Shown: piece by piece, positions 1-7,917 of the stretch | Numbering within the stretch: position 1 is the stretch's first letter | Layout of the letters: each line of letters starts with the position of its first letter | NCBI GenBank assembly: GCA_002307275.1 | Contig: DBTX01000040.1 | Location: 51,889 to 114,339 of the forward strand | Length of the DNA: 62,451 nt | Origin: Hungateiclostridiaceae bacterium UBA1305 | GTDB lineage: Bacteria; Bacillota; Clostridia; Acetivibrionales; DTU013 | Direction: 5' to 3' | Notes under the pieces: generated by a model | Told to the model about the DNA's origin: nothing | Seen by the model: the letters and a program-made list of their open reading frames with translations, nothing else | Database searches by the model: none | Translations under genes and position numbers: made by a program

Positions 1-347
1 ATATCATCATGGAAGATGAAAAGGTTTCACTGGTCAATTTCGATTATTGCTGCTTTGAACTTAAAATATATGATATAGCCAATTTCATCAGGCGGAAAAT
101 GCGTAAATGTGAATGGGATATTTCCAAAACGGAACTGATTATTGACTCCTATAATTCTGTAGAACCATTAAGTGCCGATGAAATGGCCGTGATGAAAATC
201 ATCCTGAAATTCCCTCAGAAATTCTGGCGTGTGGTCAACAGATACTACAACAGCAGGCGCAGCTGGTCCGAGAGAAGTTTTGTCGCAAGGCTTCAGGAGG
301 TCATTGAAGAGATCGGCCCACACAGGGAGTTTATTAAAAGTCTGTGA
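1..347 (+). CDS. CotS-family spore coat protein, C-terminal fragment (5' end outside window)
   Basis: The reading frame is open from the left edge (codons in phase with position 3) to the TGA at 345-347, so this is the C-terminal end of a longer gene; the ATG at 9 is probably internal. The visible 112 residues contain VNFDYCCFELKIYDIANFI, which resembles the metal-binding and C-terminal part of the kinase-like fold of CotS/YtaA/CotI spore coat proteins (aminoglycoside-phosphotransferase-like), followed by a helical tail ending in REFIKSL. Proteins of this family are made in the mother cell and placed in the spore coat; their enzymatic activity is uncertain. It converges with fhs across a shared hairpin. 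The family call rests on a fragment and is fairly but not fully secure. Confidence 0.7.
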   Translation, partial: IIMEDEKVSLVNFDYCCFELKIYDIANFIRRKMRKCEWDISKTELIIDSYNSVEPLSADEMAVMKIILKFPQKFWRVVNRYYNSRRSWSERSFVARLQEVIEEIGPHREFIKSL

Positions 348-375
348 AGAAACCAGTTTATAGCAACAAAATTAA

Positions 376-404
376 ACTGCCTCCCAAAGAAAATGGAAGG
401 CAGT
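376..404. terminator. Hairpin terminator between the coat gene and fhs
   Basis: ACTGCCTCC at 376-384 pairs with GGAAGGCAGT at 395-404 with one unpaired base. On the minus strand the stem is followed by a T-rich run, which suits a terminator for fhs; on the plus strand the T-run is weak. It lies between two convergent genes. Confidence 0.65.
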
Positions 405-422
405 CTTGTGTCTGAAAACCAT

Positions 423-2093
423 TTAGAACAATCCTGTTATGATACCATTCCCATCTATGTCGATTTTCTCGGCTGAGGGGATTTTAGGCAGGCCAGGCAT
501 GGTCATAATCTCACCTGTCAGGGCTACGATGAAGCCTGCACCTGCAGATACCCTGATTTCGCGCACTGTTATTTCAAAGTTCTCCGGCCGACCCAGTAAA
601 TTCGGATTATCCGAAAGGGAATACTGTGTTTTGGCCATGCATATCGGAAGCTTATCCAGCCCCATATCCTCAAGCTTTTTAATGGACTTGTCAGCAGCAG
701 GCGAGTAGGACACACAGCGGGCGCCATAAATTTCTTTTGCAATCGTTTCGATCTTTGCTTTTATCGGTGATTTTATATCATACAGCAGCTTGAAATGCGC
801 GGGGGTTTTATTTATTATATGAACTAGTTTCTCAGCCAGTTCTATTCCGCCCTCACCGCCTCTTGCAAATACTTCCGAGAATGCTACTTCCACATCCAGG
901 TTCTTGCATCTGGTTTTGATATATTCTATTTCTTCCGTTGTATCGGTGCTAAAATGATTGATGGCTACAATGACAGGAACACCATATTTATTCAGGTTCT
1001 CTACATGTTTTTCAAGATTGGGGAAGCCTTTTTTCAATGCATGCAGATCTTCGTGTTTCAATTCTTCCTTGCGTACACCGCCGTTGTACTTAAGTGCTCT
1101 GATCGTTGCTACCAGGACTACGGCGTCAGGTTTGAAGCCGGCGTACCTGCATTTAATATCGAAGAATTTCTCAGCACCAAGGTCCGCGCCAAAGCCTGCT
1201 TCCGTTATTACATAGTCGGCCAGCTTCAAAGCCAGTTTTGTTGCATTGATGCTGTTACATCCGTGGGCTATGTTGGCAAAGGGGCCTCCATGCATCAGGG
1301 CAGGTGTATTTTCAAGGGTCTGCACAAGATTGGGCTTGATAGCATCTTTCAAAAGCAGTGTCATAGCTCCCTCTACCTTGAGCTGCGAGGCAGTGACCGG
1401 CGCACCTGAATAGGAGTAGCCTATGATTATCCTGCCAAGCCTGCTTTTCAGGTCGGTCAGATCACTGGACAGACATAATATTGCCATGACTTCGGATGCT
1501 ACTGTTATGTTGAAGCCGTCTTCTCTGGGAATACCGTTGGCTTTGCCTCCCAGGCCGACGACGATGTCTCTTAAGGCCCTGTCGTTCATGTCCATGGCGC
1601 GTTTCCAGACAATTTGCCTGGGGTCGATACAAAGCTCGTTTCCCTGTTGCATATGATTGTCTATTACTGCGGACAACAGATTGTTCGCAGTTGTAACTGC
1701 ATGCATGTCACCGGTGAAGTGGAGGTTGATATCTTCCATGGGGACCACCTGCGCATAACCGCCCCCTGCAGCGCCGCCCTTTACGCCCATGACGGGGCCC
1801 AGAGAGGGCTCACGCAGAGCTATTATGGCCTTTTTACCGATTGCAGTCATAGCCTCTCCGAGACCGACTGTCGTAGTTGTCTTACCCTCACCTGCCGGCG
1901 TCGGGTTGATAGCAGTAACAAGTACAAGCTTCCCGTCTTTTTTGTCCTTCAGCCTGTCCCAGAGATCAGGGGACAGCTTTGCCTTATATTTTCCATAAAG
2001 CTCGAGTTCATCGGCATTGATGCCCAGTGAAGCGGCAACTTCCAAAACCGGCTTCATGGTGCATTGTTGGGCTATTTCAATATCAGTCAGCAT
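423..2093 (-). CDS. fhs: Formate--tetrahydrofolate ligase
   Basis: ATP-dependent ligation of formate to tetrahydrofolate, giving 10-formyl-THF; it is a cytoplasmic one-carbon enzyme and part of the methyl branch of the Wood-Ljungdahl pathway in acetogens, but is also common in purine- or amino-acid-fermenting clostridia. The open frame extends to 2261, but the ATG at 2093 is chosen: it has an upstream AAAGGGG and gives the usual N-terminus MLTDIEIAQ and a normal length of 556 residues. The P-loop-like region PTPAGEGKTTTTVGLG lies near residues 63-78, followed by the conserved REPSLGPVMGVKGGAAGGGY. The sequence is intact throughout. It is transcribed alone, divergently from yabG, and ends at the hairpin at 376-404. 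Confidence 0.97.
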   Translation of the reverse strand: MLTDIEIAQQCTMKPVLEVAASLGINADELELYGKYKAKLSPDLWDRLKDKKDGKLVLVTAINPTPAGEGKTTTTVGLGEAMTAIGKKAIIALREPSLGPVMGVKGGAAGGGYAQVVPMEDINLHFTGDMHAVTTANNLLSAVIDNHMQQGNELCIDPRQIVWKRAMDMNDRALRDIVVGLGGKANGIPREDGFNITVASEVMAILCLSSDLTDLKSRLGRIIIGYSYSGAPVTASQLKVEGAMTLLLKDAIKPNLVQTLENTPALMHGGPFANIAHGCNSINATKLALKLADYVITEAGFGADLGAEKFFDIKCRYAGFKPDAVVLVATIRALKYNGGVRKEELKHEDLHALKKGFPNLEKHVENLNKYGVPVIVAINHFSTDTTEEIEYIKTRCKNLDVEVAFSEVFARGGEGGIELAEKLVHIINKTPAHFKLLYDIKSPIKAKIETIAKEIYGARCVSYSPAADKSIKKLEDMGLDKLPICMAKTQYSLSDNPNLLGRPENFEITVREIRVSAGAGFIVALTGEIMTMPGLPKIPSAEKIDIDGNGIITGLF

Positions 2094-2270
2094 GAGGAAA
2101 CCCCTTTCTAAAAATAACCGGATTAGGTTTTTGTCAGCTATAACGCTAAAAGGGGACGTTTCCGCGTACCCTCTCCCATTATATCTTAAGGCTGTGGCCT
2201 GTACAATAGTGATAGATATTTTGAAAAAAACACATTGTATATAGGCGGAAGATTTTATCATTTTTTCGAT

Positions 2271-2299
2271 ATCATACCGGTATCTGTTTACATATTATA
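2271..2299 (+). promoter_or_regulatory. Possible sigma-E/sigma-K-type promoter of yabG
   Basis: CATATTATA at 2291-2299 fits the CATAnnnTA -10 element used by the mother-cell sigma factors. An ATCATACC at 2271-2278 could be the -35 element, about 12 bp upstream, which is slightly short. It lies 54 bp before yabG, which is a late mother-cell (sigma-K) gene in Bacillus. Short degenerate motifs like this also occur by chance in AT-rich DNA. Confidence 0.4.
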
Positions 2300-2352
2300 T
2301 ATCGGGAAGCATTTTACTTCCTGTGTAAACTGAATAATAGTGGTGACGAGAG

Positions 2353-3264
2353 ATGGGTGAACTTAAAATCGGCGATATAGTCGCAAGAAAATCTTATGGT
2401 TATGATGTTTTTTTTAAGGTTGTGGACATAGTAAATAATGAAAAAGGAAACATCGTAAGGATTAAGGGAATCAGCTACAGAATAGAAGCAGATGCACCCG
2501 AATCCGACCTCGAGTTGCAGCCGGAAAGCAAGGTGCGCGAGTACAGGAACAAATGTATGCGGTATGCCCGGAATGACGACGAAGAAAGGCAGGGCGCCGG
2601 AATAAATACAATAGGGTATTATGGCGTGCGGCACAGAGGATACTCAAAAAAAACTTATTATAGAGATACGTCAAAAGAGGAAACGGGTAAGATGAAAAGG
2701 CCCGGTAAGGTACTACATCTGGATGGGGACAAGGAATATCTTGATAATTGCCTTGAAGAATATAGAAAGCTGGGGTTGAACGTTGTTGGACAGTATGTAC
2801 CTGAAAAGGATCAACCAGGCAGCGTTGCGGCTTTATTGAGGGAATATGGCCCTGATATCCTGGTTCTTACTGGTCACGATGGGTTTATCAAGGGAAATGA
2901 GAGTTATACGAATCTAACCTCCTACAGGACATCCAAGTATTTTATCGAGGCTGTCAGAGAGGCCAGACGAGTCAATAATGACCTTGACAGTCTCGTTATA
3001 TTCGCAGGAGCATGCCAGTCGATGTATAACGAAATCATGAAAGCGGGTGCGAATTTTGCAAGTGCCCCCTTCAGGGACCTGATCCATGCGCTGGACCCTG
3101 TGAAGGTATGCCAGAAGGTAGCATTTACGAGCATTGACAAGGTATTGGAGGCTGAGGATGTCATCGGAAATACCATAACGGGCAAAACCGGAATCGGAGG
3201 GGTGCAAACACGTGGGAAATACCGGGAGGGGTATCCAATAGAGCCTTACCAACAATTGTTTTAA
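2353..3264 (+). CDS. yabG: YabG sporulation-specific protease
   Basis: A cysteine protease that trims spore coat and related proteins late in sporulation. The 303-residue product has the family N-terminus (ELKIGDIVARKSYGYDVFF), a variable charged stretch near residues 60-115, and a protease core from about 118 onward. The likely catalytic pair is visible: His175 in LTGHDGF and Cys221 in FAGACQSMYN. The C-terminal GITGKTGIGG-like region (ITGKTGIGGVQTRGKY) is also typical of the family. The ATG at 2353 gives the expected length. veg follows 115 bp downstream but has its own strong promoters, so the two are probably expressed at different times. The order yabG-veg is the same as in Bacillus. Confidence 0.95.
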   Translation: MGELKIGDIVARKSYGYDVFFKVVDIVNNEKGNIVRIKGISYRIEADAPESDLELQPESKVREYRNKCMRYARNDDEERQGAGINTIGYYGVRHRGYSKKTYYRDTSKEETGKMKRPGKVLHLDGDKEYLDNCLEEYRKLGLNVVGQYVPEKDQPGSVAALLREYGPDILVLTGHDGFIKGNESYTNLTSYRTSKYFIEAVREARRVNNDLDSLVIFAGACQSMYNEIMKAGANFASAPFRDLIHALDPVKVCQKVAFTSIDKVLEAEDVIGNTITGKTGIGGVQTRGKYREGYPIEPYQQLF

Positions 3265-3282
3265 GGAAATTATAAAAAACGC

Positions 3283-3312
3283 TTGACATAAATTAATTTC
3301 ACTTGTTATAAT
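3283..3312 (+). promoter_or_regulatory. Upstream sigma-A promoter of veg (P1)
   Basis: A perfect TTGACA at 3283-3288 and TATAAT at 3307-3312 are separated by 18 bp, just after the yabG stop codon. Confidence 0.8.
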
Positions 3313-3323
3313 ATAATATTTTT

Positions 3324-3352
3324 TTGACAAGCTATGCTCTTTGTGATATAAT
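3324..3352 (+). promoter_or_regulatory. Downstream sigma-A promoter of veg (P2), full consensus
   Basis: TTGACA at 3324-3329 and TATAAT at 3347-3352 are separated by exactly 17 bp and include an extended -10 (TGATATAAT). This is the best housekeeping promoter seen in the window. With P1 it forms a tandem pair 40 bp apart. Confidence 0.9.
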
Positions 3353-3379
3353 ATTGAAAACAGAAGATGAGGTGATTCA

Positions 3380-3646
3380 ATGGCAGAAAAGAGTGATCTG
3401 TTTCAAATAAAGAAGAACATTGAGACCTGCATTGGCGAAAAAGTTCAACTCAAGGCTAATAAAGGCAGAAAAAAGGCGTTTATCAAAGAAGGAGTGATTG
3501 AAAACTCCTATCCAAGCATCTTCATCATCAAGTTTGAAAATGAATACGAGACCACAAGGCGAGTTTCCTACAGTTACACGGACATACTTACGAAGGCGGT
3601 AGAACTTGTAATTTGCAAGGATGACAAAAGAATTCGCGTCAGCTAA
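3380..3646 (+). CDS. veg: Veg protein
   Basis: A small (88 aa) cytoplasmic protein of the Veg family, an SH3-barrel-like fold found throughout Firmicutes and linked in Bacillus to biofilm matrix gene control and spore outgrowth. Family features are visible: an N-terminal helix (IKKNIETCIGEKVQLKA), a lysine-rich turn (NKGRKKAFIKEGVIENSYPS), then FIIKFENE and the conserved RRVSYSYTDILTKAVEL. GAGGTGATT precedes the ATG. The gene is driven by two near-perfect sigma-A promoters and closed by a strong terminator, so it is a highly expressed single-gene unit. Confidence 0.95.
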   Translation: MAEKSDLFQIKKNIETCIGEKVQLKANKGRKKAFIKEGVIENSYPSIFIIKFENEYETTRRVSYSYTDILTKAVELVICKDDKRIRVS

Positions 3647-3715
3647 GCTAAATCGTAGAAACGACTTTAGCGAAGAATAAATAGACGATGATAAAGATAA
3701 ATTATTAAATTGCCT

Positions 3716-3757
3716 AAAAAAGCAACCCGATCACATGATTGGGTTGCTTTTTTATTT
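3716..3757 (+). terminator. Rho-independent terminator of veg
   Basis: GCAACCC at 3722-3728 pairs perfectly with GGGTTGC at 3741-3747, with an A-run before and a T-rich run after. The A- and T-runs extend the stem, so it could act in both directions. Confidence 0.9.
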
Positions 3758-3787
3758 TTGACCAGTTGTGCAACAAATCCGACCGAG

Positions 3788-3834
3788 ATGTGATTTCATT
3801 GTGAAATCGCATATTAGGGGCTCGATGCCTCTAA
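3788..3834. other. Two consecutive hairpins in the veg-sipL gap
   Basis: The gap 3647-4020 has no gene. ATGTGATTTC (3788-3797) pairs with GAAATCGCAT (3803-3812) over a five-base loop, with one G-T pair. Only one base later, TTAGGGG (3814-3820) pairs with CCTCTAA (3828-3834). Neither is followed by a T-run, so they do not look like terminators. They may be a structured leader or a small RNA, or just chance symmetry. Confidence 0.3.
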
Positions 3835-3953
3835 GGTGTGATTTAAAGTAATATTTCGGAGGTCTTGTCAATATACATTAAATAAGCTGTAAAACAATAA
3901 AGCTTCGACAATTTTGTTTTGCAGGATGAATTGTAAAATGCAGTGGAAAAATC

Positions 3954-3984
3954 GTTATACAAATCATTTTCATTGCATAAGAAT
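3954..3984 (+). promoter_or_regulatory. Possible sigma-E promoter of sipL
   Basis: GTTATACA at 3954-3961 resembles the sigma-E -35 and CATAAGAAT at 3976-3984 the -10, with 14 bp between. It lies upstream of the chosen sipL start (4021) and inside the longer open frame, which would agree with the later start. SipL is under sigma-E control in Clostridioides difficile. Confidence 0.35.
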
Positions 3985-4020
3985 GATATTGTTTGCAATC
4001 ATGCGGGGGGAGGATATAAA

Positions 4021-5589
4021 ATGTCTCTGGAACTTGTCAAAGAGGCCGTCAGGCTTAATCAACCAATAGGTGAGGATTCCACACAGACTATTGTTGAAAA
4101 TGATATTATTGTACCGGATATAAAGCCGGACATTGTCCGTATATTGCTTCTCGACGGCGATGCCTTCATAAACAGTGCAGAGGCCGCTTCAGACAAGCTG
4201 ATGATCGATGGCACGGTAAGATACAAGATCTTGTACGTTTCGGATGACCCTGAACAATCTGTGAAAAGTATAAATACCAGTTCGGGCTTCCGGTACTCCA
4301 TGGATATCCCCAATACCAGACAGGGGATGCAATGCCGGGTGAAGTGCGACATTGAGCATATGGAATATGAAATACTCAACAGCAGAAAGGTTAATGTCAA
4401 GGCGATCGTCAGTCTTGACGGTATTGTAACAACCCAGTTCGAACAGTTCGTAGCACGTGATTTCGAAGGTGCTGAAGATGTACAGCTATTAAAGAATAAT
4501 ATCAGCGTGAATTCGTATATCGGAAATAACAGCAGTGACTGTCCAGTTAAAGAAACGCTGGAGATGCCTGCAGGAAAGCCTGCGATAAGAGAAATACTCA
4601 GGAACGATGTAAAGGTGACAGGAAAGGATTTCAAACTGGCGGAAAATAAGGTCGTGGTTAAAGGGGAGCTTAATGTCTCGACACTATACATTGGTGATGA
4701 CGAAACGCGCAGTATTCAGTATATGGAACATGAGATCCCATTTTCGCAGTTTATCGATCTGCCTGGCGTTGACGAAAATTCCTATTGCAATGTGGATTTT
4801 GAAATCAGAGATTTGTCCTTCGAACCTGAAGAAGATGCTGACGGCGAACTAAGGCTGCTGAAGAGTGAAGCCAGCCTGAATATTTATGCCGAATGTTTCG
4901 GAAAGAAAGATATCGACCTGGTTGAGGATGCTTACAGTTTGAGTTTTAGAATGAATCTTGAAAAAGAACAGCTAAAGATGGAAGAGCTGGTGGCGGAGAA
5001 CAAGAACCAGGTTACATTGAAAGAAGTAGTTGATATCGATATGGATTCGCCGGATATCCAGGAAATTTTCAATGTGCTTGGAAAACTGTCGCTGTCTGCC
5101 AGTGAGGTTTCTAACGACCGCATTAATCTTGAAGGTGTTGTCGCCTGCAATATTCTTTATCTGGCGAATAATGAGGAACAGCCGGTCTTCTGTACCGTCA
5201 GGGAAATACCTTTTAAACAGACGCTTGATGTGAAAGGTGTCAAACCGGGCATGGGCCTTGATATTGAAATGGATATCGAGAACTACAGCTACAGTATGGT
5301 GTCAGCGAAAGAGGTTGAGGTGCGTTTTGTGATCGGACTGCTCTCCAGGGTAAGCAATCAGGTTACGATACCGGTTATTGCGAAGGTTTCGGAACAGCCG
5401 CTGGATGATAAACGCCAGATCTCGCAGCCCAGCATCATTATCTATTTTACACAGCAGGGGGATTCGCTTTGGAAAATTGCAAAAAAGTATGCCACCACTA
5501 TGGATGAGATAAAGAAGGGAAATGAATTTGCCGATAGTGACACTTTGCCTGCCGGTGAACAGATCTTAATTCCCAGGAAGCTTGTATGA
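4021..5589 (+). CDS. sipL: SipL-like DUF3794/LysM spore morphogenesis protein
   Basis: Resembles SipL, the clostridial SpoIVA partner that anchors the coat basement layer around the forespore. The frame is open from 3943, but the ATG at 4021 has GGGGGGAGG just upstream and starts with the family N-terminus MSLELVKEAVRLNQPIGEDS (522 aa). Three repeated beta-rich DUF3794-type blocks can be followed (EDSTQTIVENDIIVPDIKPDIV near the N-terminus, KETLEMPAGKPAIREIL in the middle, LKEVVDIDMDSPDIQEI later). A LysM domain ends the protein at about 472-522 (FTQQGDSLWKIAKKYATTMD). It sits where Bacillus has sspF, between veg and ispE, and has its own terminator. The function is inferred from family and architecture. 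Confidence 0.88.
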   Translation: MSLELVKEAVRLNQPIGEDSTQTIVENDIIVPDIKPDIVRILLLDGDAFINSAEAASDKLMIDGTVRYKILYVSDDPEQSVKSINTSSGFRYSMDIPNTRQGMQCRVKCDIEHMEYEILNSRKVNVKAIVSLDGIVTTQFEQFVARDFEGAEDVQLLKNNISVNSYIGNNSSDCPVKETLEMPAGKPAIREILRNDVKVTGKDFKLAENKVVVKGELNVSTLYIGDDETRSIQYMEHEIPFSQFIDLPGVDENSYCNVDFEIRDLSFEPEEDADGELRLLKSEASLNIYAECFGKKDIDLVEDAYSLSFRMNLEKEQLKMEELVAENKNQVTLKEVVDIDMDSPDIQEIFNVLGKLSLSASEVSNDRINLEGVVACNILYLANNEEQPVFCTVREIPFKQTLDVKGVKPGMGLDIEMDIENYSYSMVSAKEVEVRFVIGLLSRVSNQVTIPVIAKVSEQPLDDKRQISQPSIIIYFTQQGDSLWKIAKKYATTMDEIKKGNEFADSDTLPAGEQILIPRKLV

Positions 5590-5647
5590 GGAGTCTGTAA
5601 AATAGAATACCGGTATGTACAAAAATTGAAAACAGTCTAAAAATTGA

Positions 5648-5678
5648 GTGCTTGGAAATAAGATTTCAAGCACTTTTT
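5648..5678 (+). terminator. Terminator of sipL
   Basis: GTGCTTG at 5648-5654 pairs perfectly with CAAGCAC at 5667-5673 and is followed directly by TTTTT. It separates sipL from the ispE promoter, which begins two bases later. Confidence 0.85.
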
Positions 5679-5679
5679 A

Positions 5680-5708
5680 TTGATATACAAATGTTTTTTG
5701 TATATAAT
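5680..5708 (+). promoter_or_regulatory. Sigma-A promoter of ispE
   Basis: TTGATA at 5680-5685 and a perfect TATAAT at 5703-5708 are 17 bp apart, 36 bp before the ispE start codon and directly after the sipL terminator. Confidence 0.8.
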
Positions 5709-5744
5709 ATACTGGATATACAAGAAGATAAACCGAGGTGTAAA

Positions 5745-6617
5745 ATGCCAGGTCTGGAACTAAAGGCACAGGCGAAAATAAATCTCTCACTGGATGTGCT
5801 GGGTAAAAGAGAAGATGGATATCATGAACTCAGGATGATCATGCAGACAGTTTCGCTTCATGATATAGTGCTTCTGGAAACAGTTCCTTCTGGAATCATA
5901 GTGGAATGCAGCAGCAGATGGGTCCCCGAGGATAGGACGAATACCGCATGGAAGGCAGCTGACTTGCTAAGGTGCAAATTCGGGATAAAAAGCGGGATAA
6001 AAATCAAGATCATCAAGAGAATACCTGTTGCAGCAGGACTTGCCGGCGGAAGCAGCGATGCGGCGGCTGTCCTGAGAGGAGTCAACGAACTGTTTTCACT
6101 TGGTTTAAGCCTGACTGATCTGAGGTTGCTCGGAAAACAGGTGGGGGCGGATGTTCCATATTGCATCAGCGGCGGTACCATGCTGGCCGAGGGTATAGGC
6201 GAGAAATTGACCCGATTGCCGGATTTCAGCGGTGTAGATGTCGTACTGGTCAAACCCGGAGTCGGGGTTTCGACTGCGTGGGTATATGGAAATCTGCGGG
6301 CTTCAGAAATCATTGACAGGGACAGGCCTGATACAAACCTGCTTTCTGGCGCATTAAGGACGCGGGACATACGGACAGTATCTGAGAATATGAAGAATGT
6401 GCTTGAAGGTGTTACCATACCAAAGTACGATATTGTACGGTTTGCCAAGGATAAACTACTGGAACTTGGCGCAATCGGTAGCATGATGAGCGGCAGCGGC
6501 CCGACAGCCTTCGGTATATTCCCGGATGGGAAAAGCGCAGCTGCAGCTTGTGATAAACTGGCCGGTGATAAAAGGTGGAAGTGTTTCCGTACTAAAACAA
6601 CAGGCGAAATCAAATGA
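5745..6617 (+). CDS. ispE: 4-diphosphocytidyl-2-C-methyl-D-erythritol kinase
   Basis: A GHMP kinase that phosphorylates CDP-methylerythritol in the non-mevalonate (MEP) isoprenoid pathway. The frame opens at 5652, but the ATG at 5745, preceded by GAGGTG, starts the family N-terminus with AKINLSLDVLGKREDGYHEL. The glycine-rich ATP-binding motif GLAGGSSDAAAVL lies near residues 100-112, ADVPYCISGG near 135-144 and the C-terminal MSGSGPTAFGIF near 247-258. The length of 290 aa is normal. The gene has its own sigma-A promoter, so the upstream frame overlapping that promoter is not translated. A GntR regulator follows 57 bp downstream. Confidence 0.96.
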   Translation: MPGLELKAQAKINLSLDVLGKREDGYHELRMIMQTVSLHDIVLLETVPSGIIVECSSRWVPEDRTNTAWKAADLLRCKFGIKSGIKIKIIKRIPVAAGLAGGSSDAAAVLRGVNELFSLGLSLTDLRLLGKQVGADVPYCISGGTMLAEGIGEKLTRLPDFSGVDVVLVKPGVGVSTAWVYGNLRASEIIDRDRPDTNLLSGALRTRDIRTVSENMKNVLEGVTIPKYDIVRFAKDKLLELGAIGSMMSGSGPTAFGIFPDGKSAAAACDKLAGDKRWKCFRTKTTGEIK

Positions 6618-6674
6618 TTTATAAATATAAGCGAGAATGAATTGTGAATTACAAATGAAGGAGTGGTGCAAAAA

Positions 6675-7358
6675 ATGCCAGGGAAATTGTTAAAAGTGAA
6701 TCTGAATGATTATAAACCTCTCAGGGAAGTTATTTTCAACACTCTCAGAGAAGCGATCATTGTAGGGGAGCTGAAGCCCGGTGAAAGGCTTATGGAAGTT
6801 CAGCTGGCCGACAAGATGGGTGTCAGCAGGACACCGGTGCGTGAAGCCATCAGAAAGCTGGAACTGGAAGGGCTCGTGGAGATGCTTCCCAGAAAAGGCG
6901 CACATGTCGCAGATCTTTCCGTAAAGGATATAATGGATGTTCTTGAAGTGCGGTCAACGCTGGACGGCCTGGCTTCTTCACTTTCAGCGGAACGTATAAC
7001 GGATGAGGAGATCAAGGAACTCAAACACGTGTTGACTCAATTTACCAATCATGTAGAGAAGGATAACGTTCAAGGGCTGATCAAGAAAGATGTGGAGTTT
7101 CATGATATCATATACCGCTCCTCGAGAAATGACAAGCTGATCCAGATCAGCAACAACCTGAGGGAACAGATACAACGTTTCAGGGTGATTTACATTAAGG
7201 ATTACAGCAGCTCAAGAGAGCTGATAAAAGAGCATAATGAGATATGTGATGCTATAACCCGCAGGGATTCCCTAGCTGCCATGCGGACGGCACAAAAACA
7301 TATTAGGAATCAGGAAGAGACTATTATCAGGTCCATCAGTAAGAATCAACCGGATTAA
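6675..7358 (+). CDS. GntR/FadR-family transcriptional regulator
   Basis: A 227-residue ligand-responsive DNA-binding protein. Residues about 10-75 form the winged helix-turn-helix (ERLMEVQLADKMGVSRTPV, then REAIRKLELEGLVEMLPRKG). The C-terminal half is a helical FCD ligand domain with the expected metal-site histidines (EFHDIIYR, KEHNEICDAI, AQKHIRNQEE). The ATG at 6675 is preferred over the in-frame GTG at 6663, because the GTG overlaps the AAGGAG Shine-Dalgarno sequence. It takes the position that purR has after ispE in Bacillus but is a different family. It probably shares the ispE transcript. The target genes and effector cannot be read from the sequence. Confidence 0.92.
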   Translation: MPGKLLKVNLNDYKPLREVIFNTLREAIIVGELKPGERLMEVQLADKMGVSRTPVREAIRKLELEGLVEMLPRKGAHVADLSVKDIMDVLEVRSTLDGLASSLSAERITDEEIKELKHVLTQFTNHVEKDNVQGLIKKDVEFHDIIYRSSRNDKLIQISNNLREQIQRFRVIYIKDYSSSRELIKEHNEICDAITRRDSLAAMRTAQKHIRNQEETIIRSISKNQPD

Positions 7359-7363
7359 AGGGG

Positions 7364-7556
7364 AAGGGACACACCGGAAGAGCAGAAGTCAGATACCAGA
7401 AGTCAGATTTGAGCCTTTCTTTGAAGCCATATCAAATATGTTCTCTAATGTCTGTCTTCTGTAGTTCCAGATCTCATGAGTGCCGTATTCGAGATATGCT
7501 GCAAGAGGAAAAGGGACACATTTCTCATGAGGAGTTGTAACCGAGATACGTCCCTT
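7364..7556. repeat. Small region bounded by inverted AAGGGAC repeats
   Basis: Between the GntR gene and the HMA gene, AAGGGACACA occurs at 7364-7373 and again at 7511-7520, and the inverse GTCCCTT is at 7550-7556. TCTCATGAG occurs twice inside, and AGAAGTCAGAT twice near the left end. The right half (7511-7556) folds into a 7-bp stem that on the minus strand runs into T-rich DNA and may terminate the HMA gene. The whole could be a relic of a small non-coding repeat element; no coding content was seen. Confidence 0.3.
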
Positions 7557-7564
7557 GGATTCAG

Positions 7565-7771
7565 CTATTGCAGCACCTCATAGCCCATATCGGCGATTTT
7601 CCCGCGTATGTCCCGAGGCTGGTATCGGGAAGGATTGAAGGAGACCTTTACGGTTTGGGCTTTCAAATCAACATCAATACCTTCAATACCTGCCATTGAT
7701 TCCAATTCAGTCCTGATCCTGTTCGAGCAAATGCTGCAGGTTATTGAGGGTACGGTGAATGTCGTTTCCAT
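7565..7771 (-). CDS. HMA-domain heavy-metal-binding protein (CopZ-like)
   Basis: A 68-residue single-domain protein of the heavy-metal-associated fold. The metal-binding loop ITCSICSNRI carries the CxxC pair near residues 12-15, although it has TCSIC where most copper chaperones have MTCxxC. The remaining beta-alpha-beta-beta-alpha-beta pattern is complete, ending GYEVLQ. GGAGG stands 7 bases before the ATG. No P-type ATPase or CsoR-like regulator is adjacent. A copper chaperone role is the usual guess, but related clostridial one-domain proteins are often uncharacterised. Confidence 0.85.
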   Translation of the reverse strand: METTFTVPSITCSICSNRIRTELESMAGIEGIDVDLKAQTVKVSFNPSRYQPRDIRGKIADMGYEVLQ

Positions 7772-7917
7772 TAATTTACCTCCGTTATGTTGGATTTAAA
7801 TAAATGTCGGGTCTGTAACGTATTATTAGCCGTTTTGTTTTAAAAAATTTATTTACATATAATAAAAAAAGAATTTAAGTCAAACAAGCTTTTTTTACTT
7901 ATATTACCTTAAGCTTT

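Noticed and set aside
2094..2261. The 56-residue N-terminal extension of fhs up to 2261.
   Set aside because: It is not part of the family N-terminus, and a good ribosome site precedes the ATG at 2093.
4059..4691. A 210-codon minus-strand frame inside sipL.
   Set aside because: It is antisense to a gene with clear DUF3794 and LysM features and looks like a serine/leucine-rich shadow.
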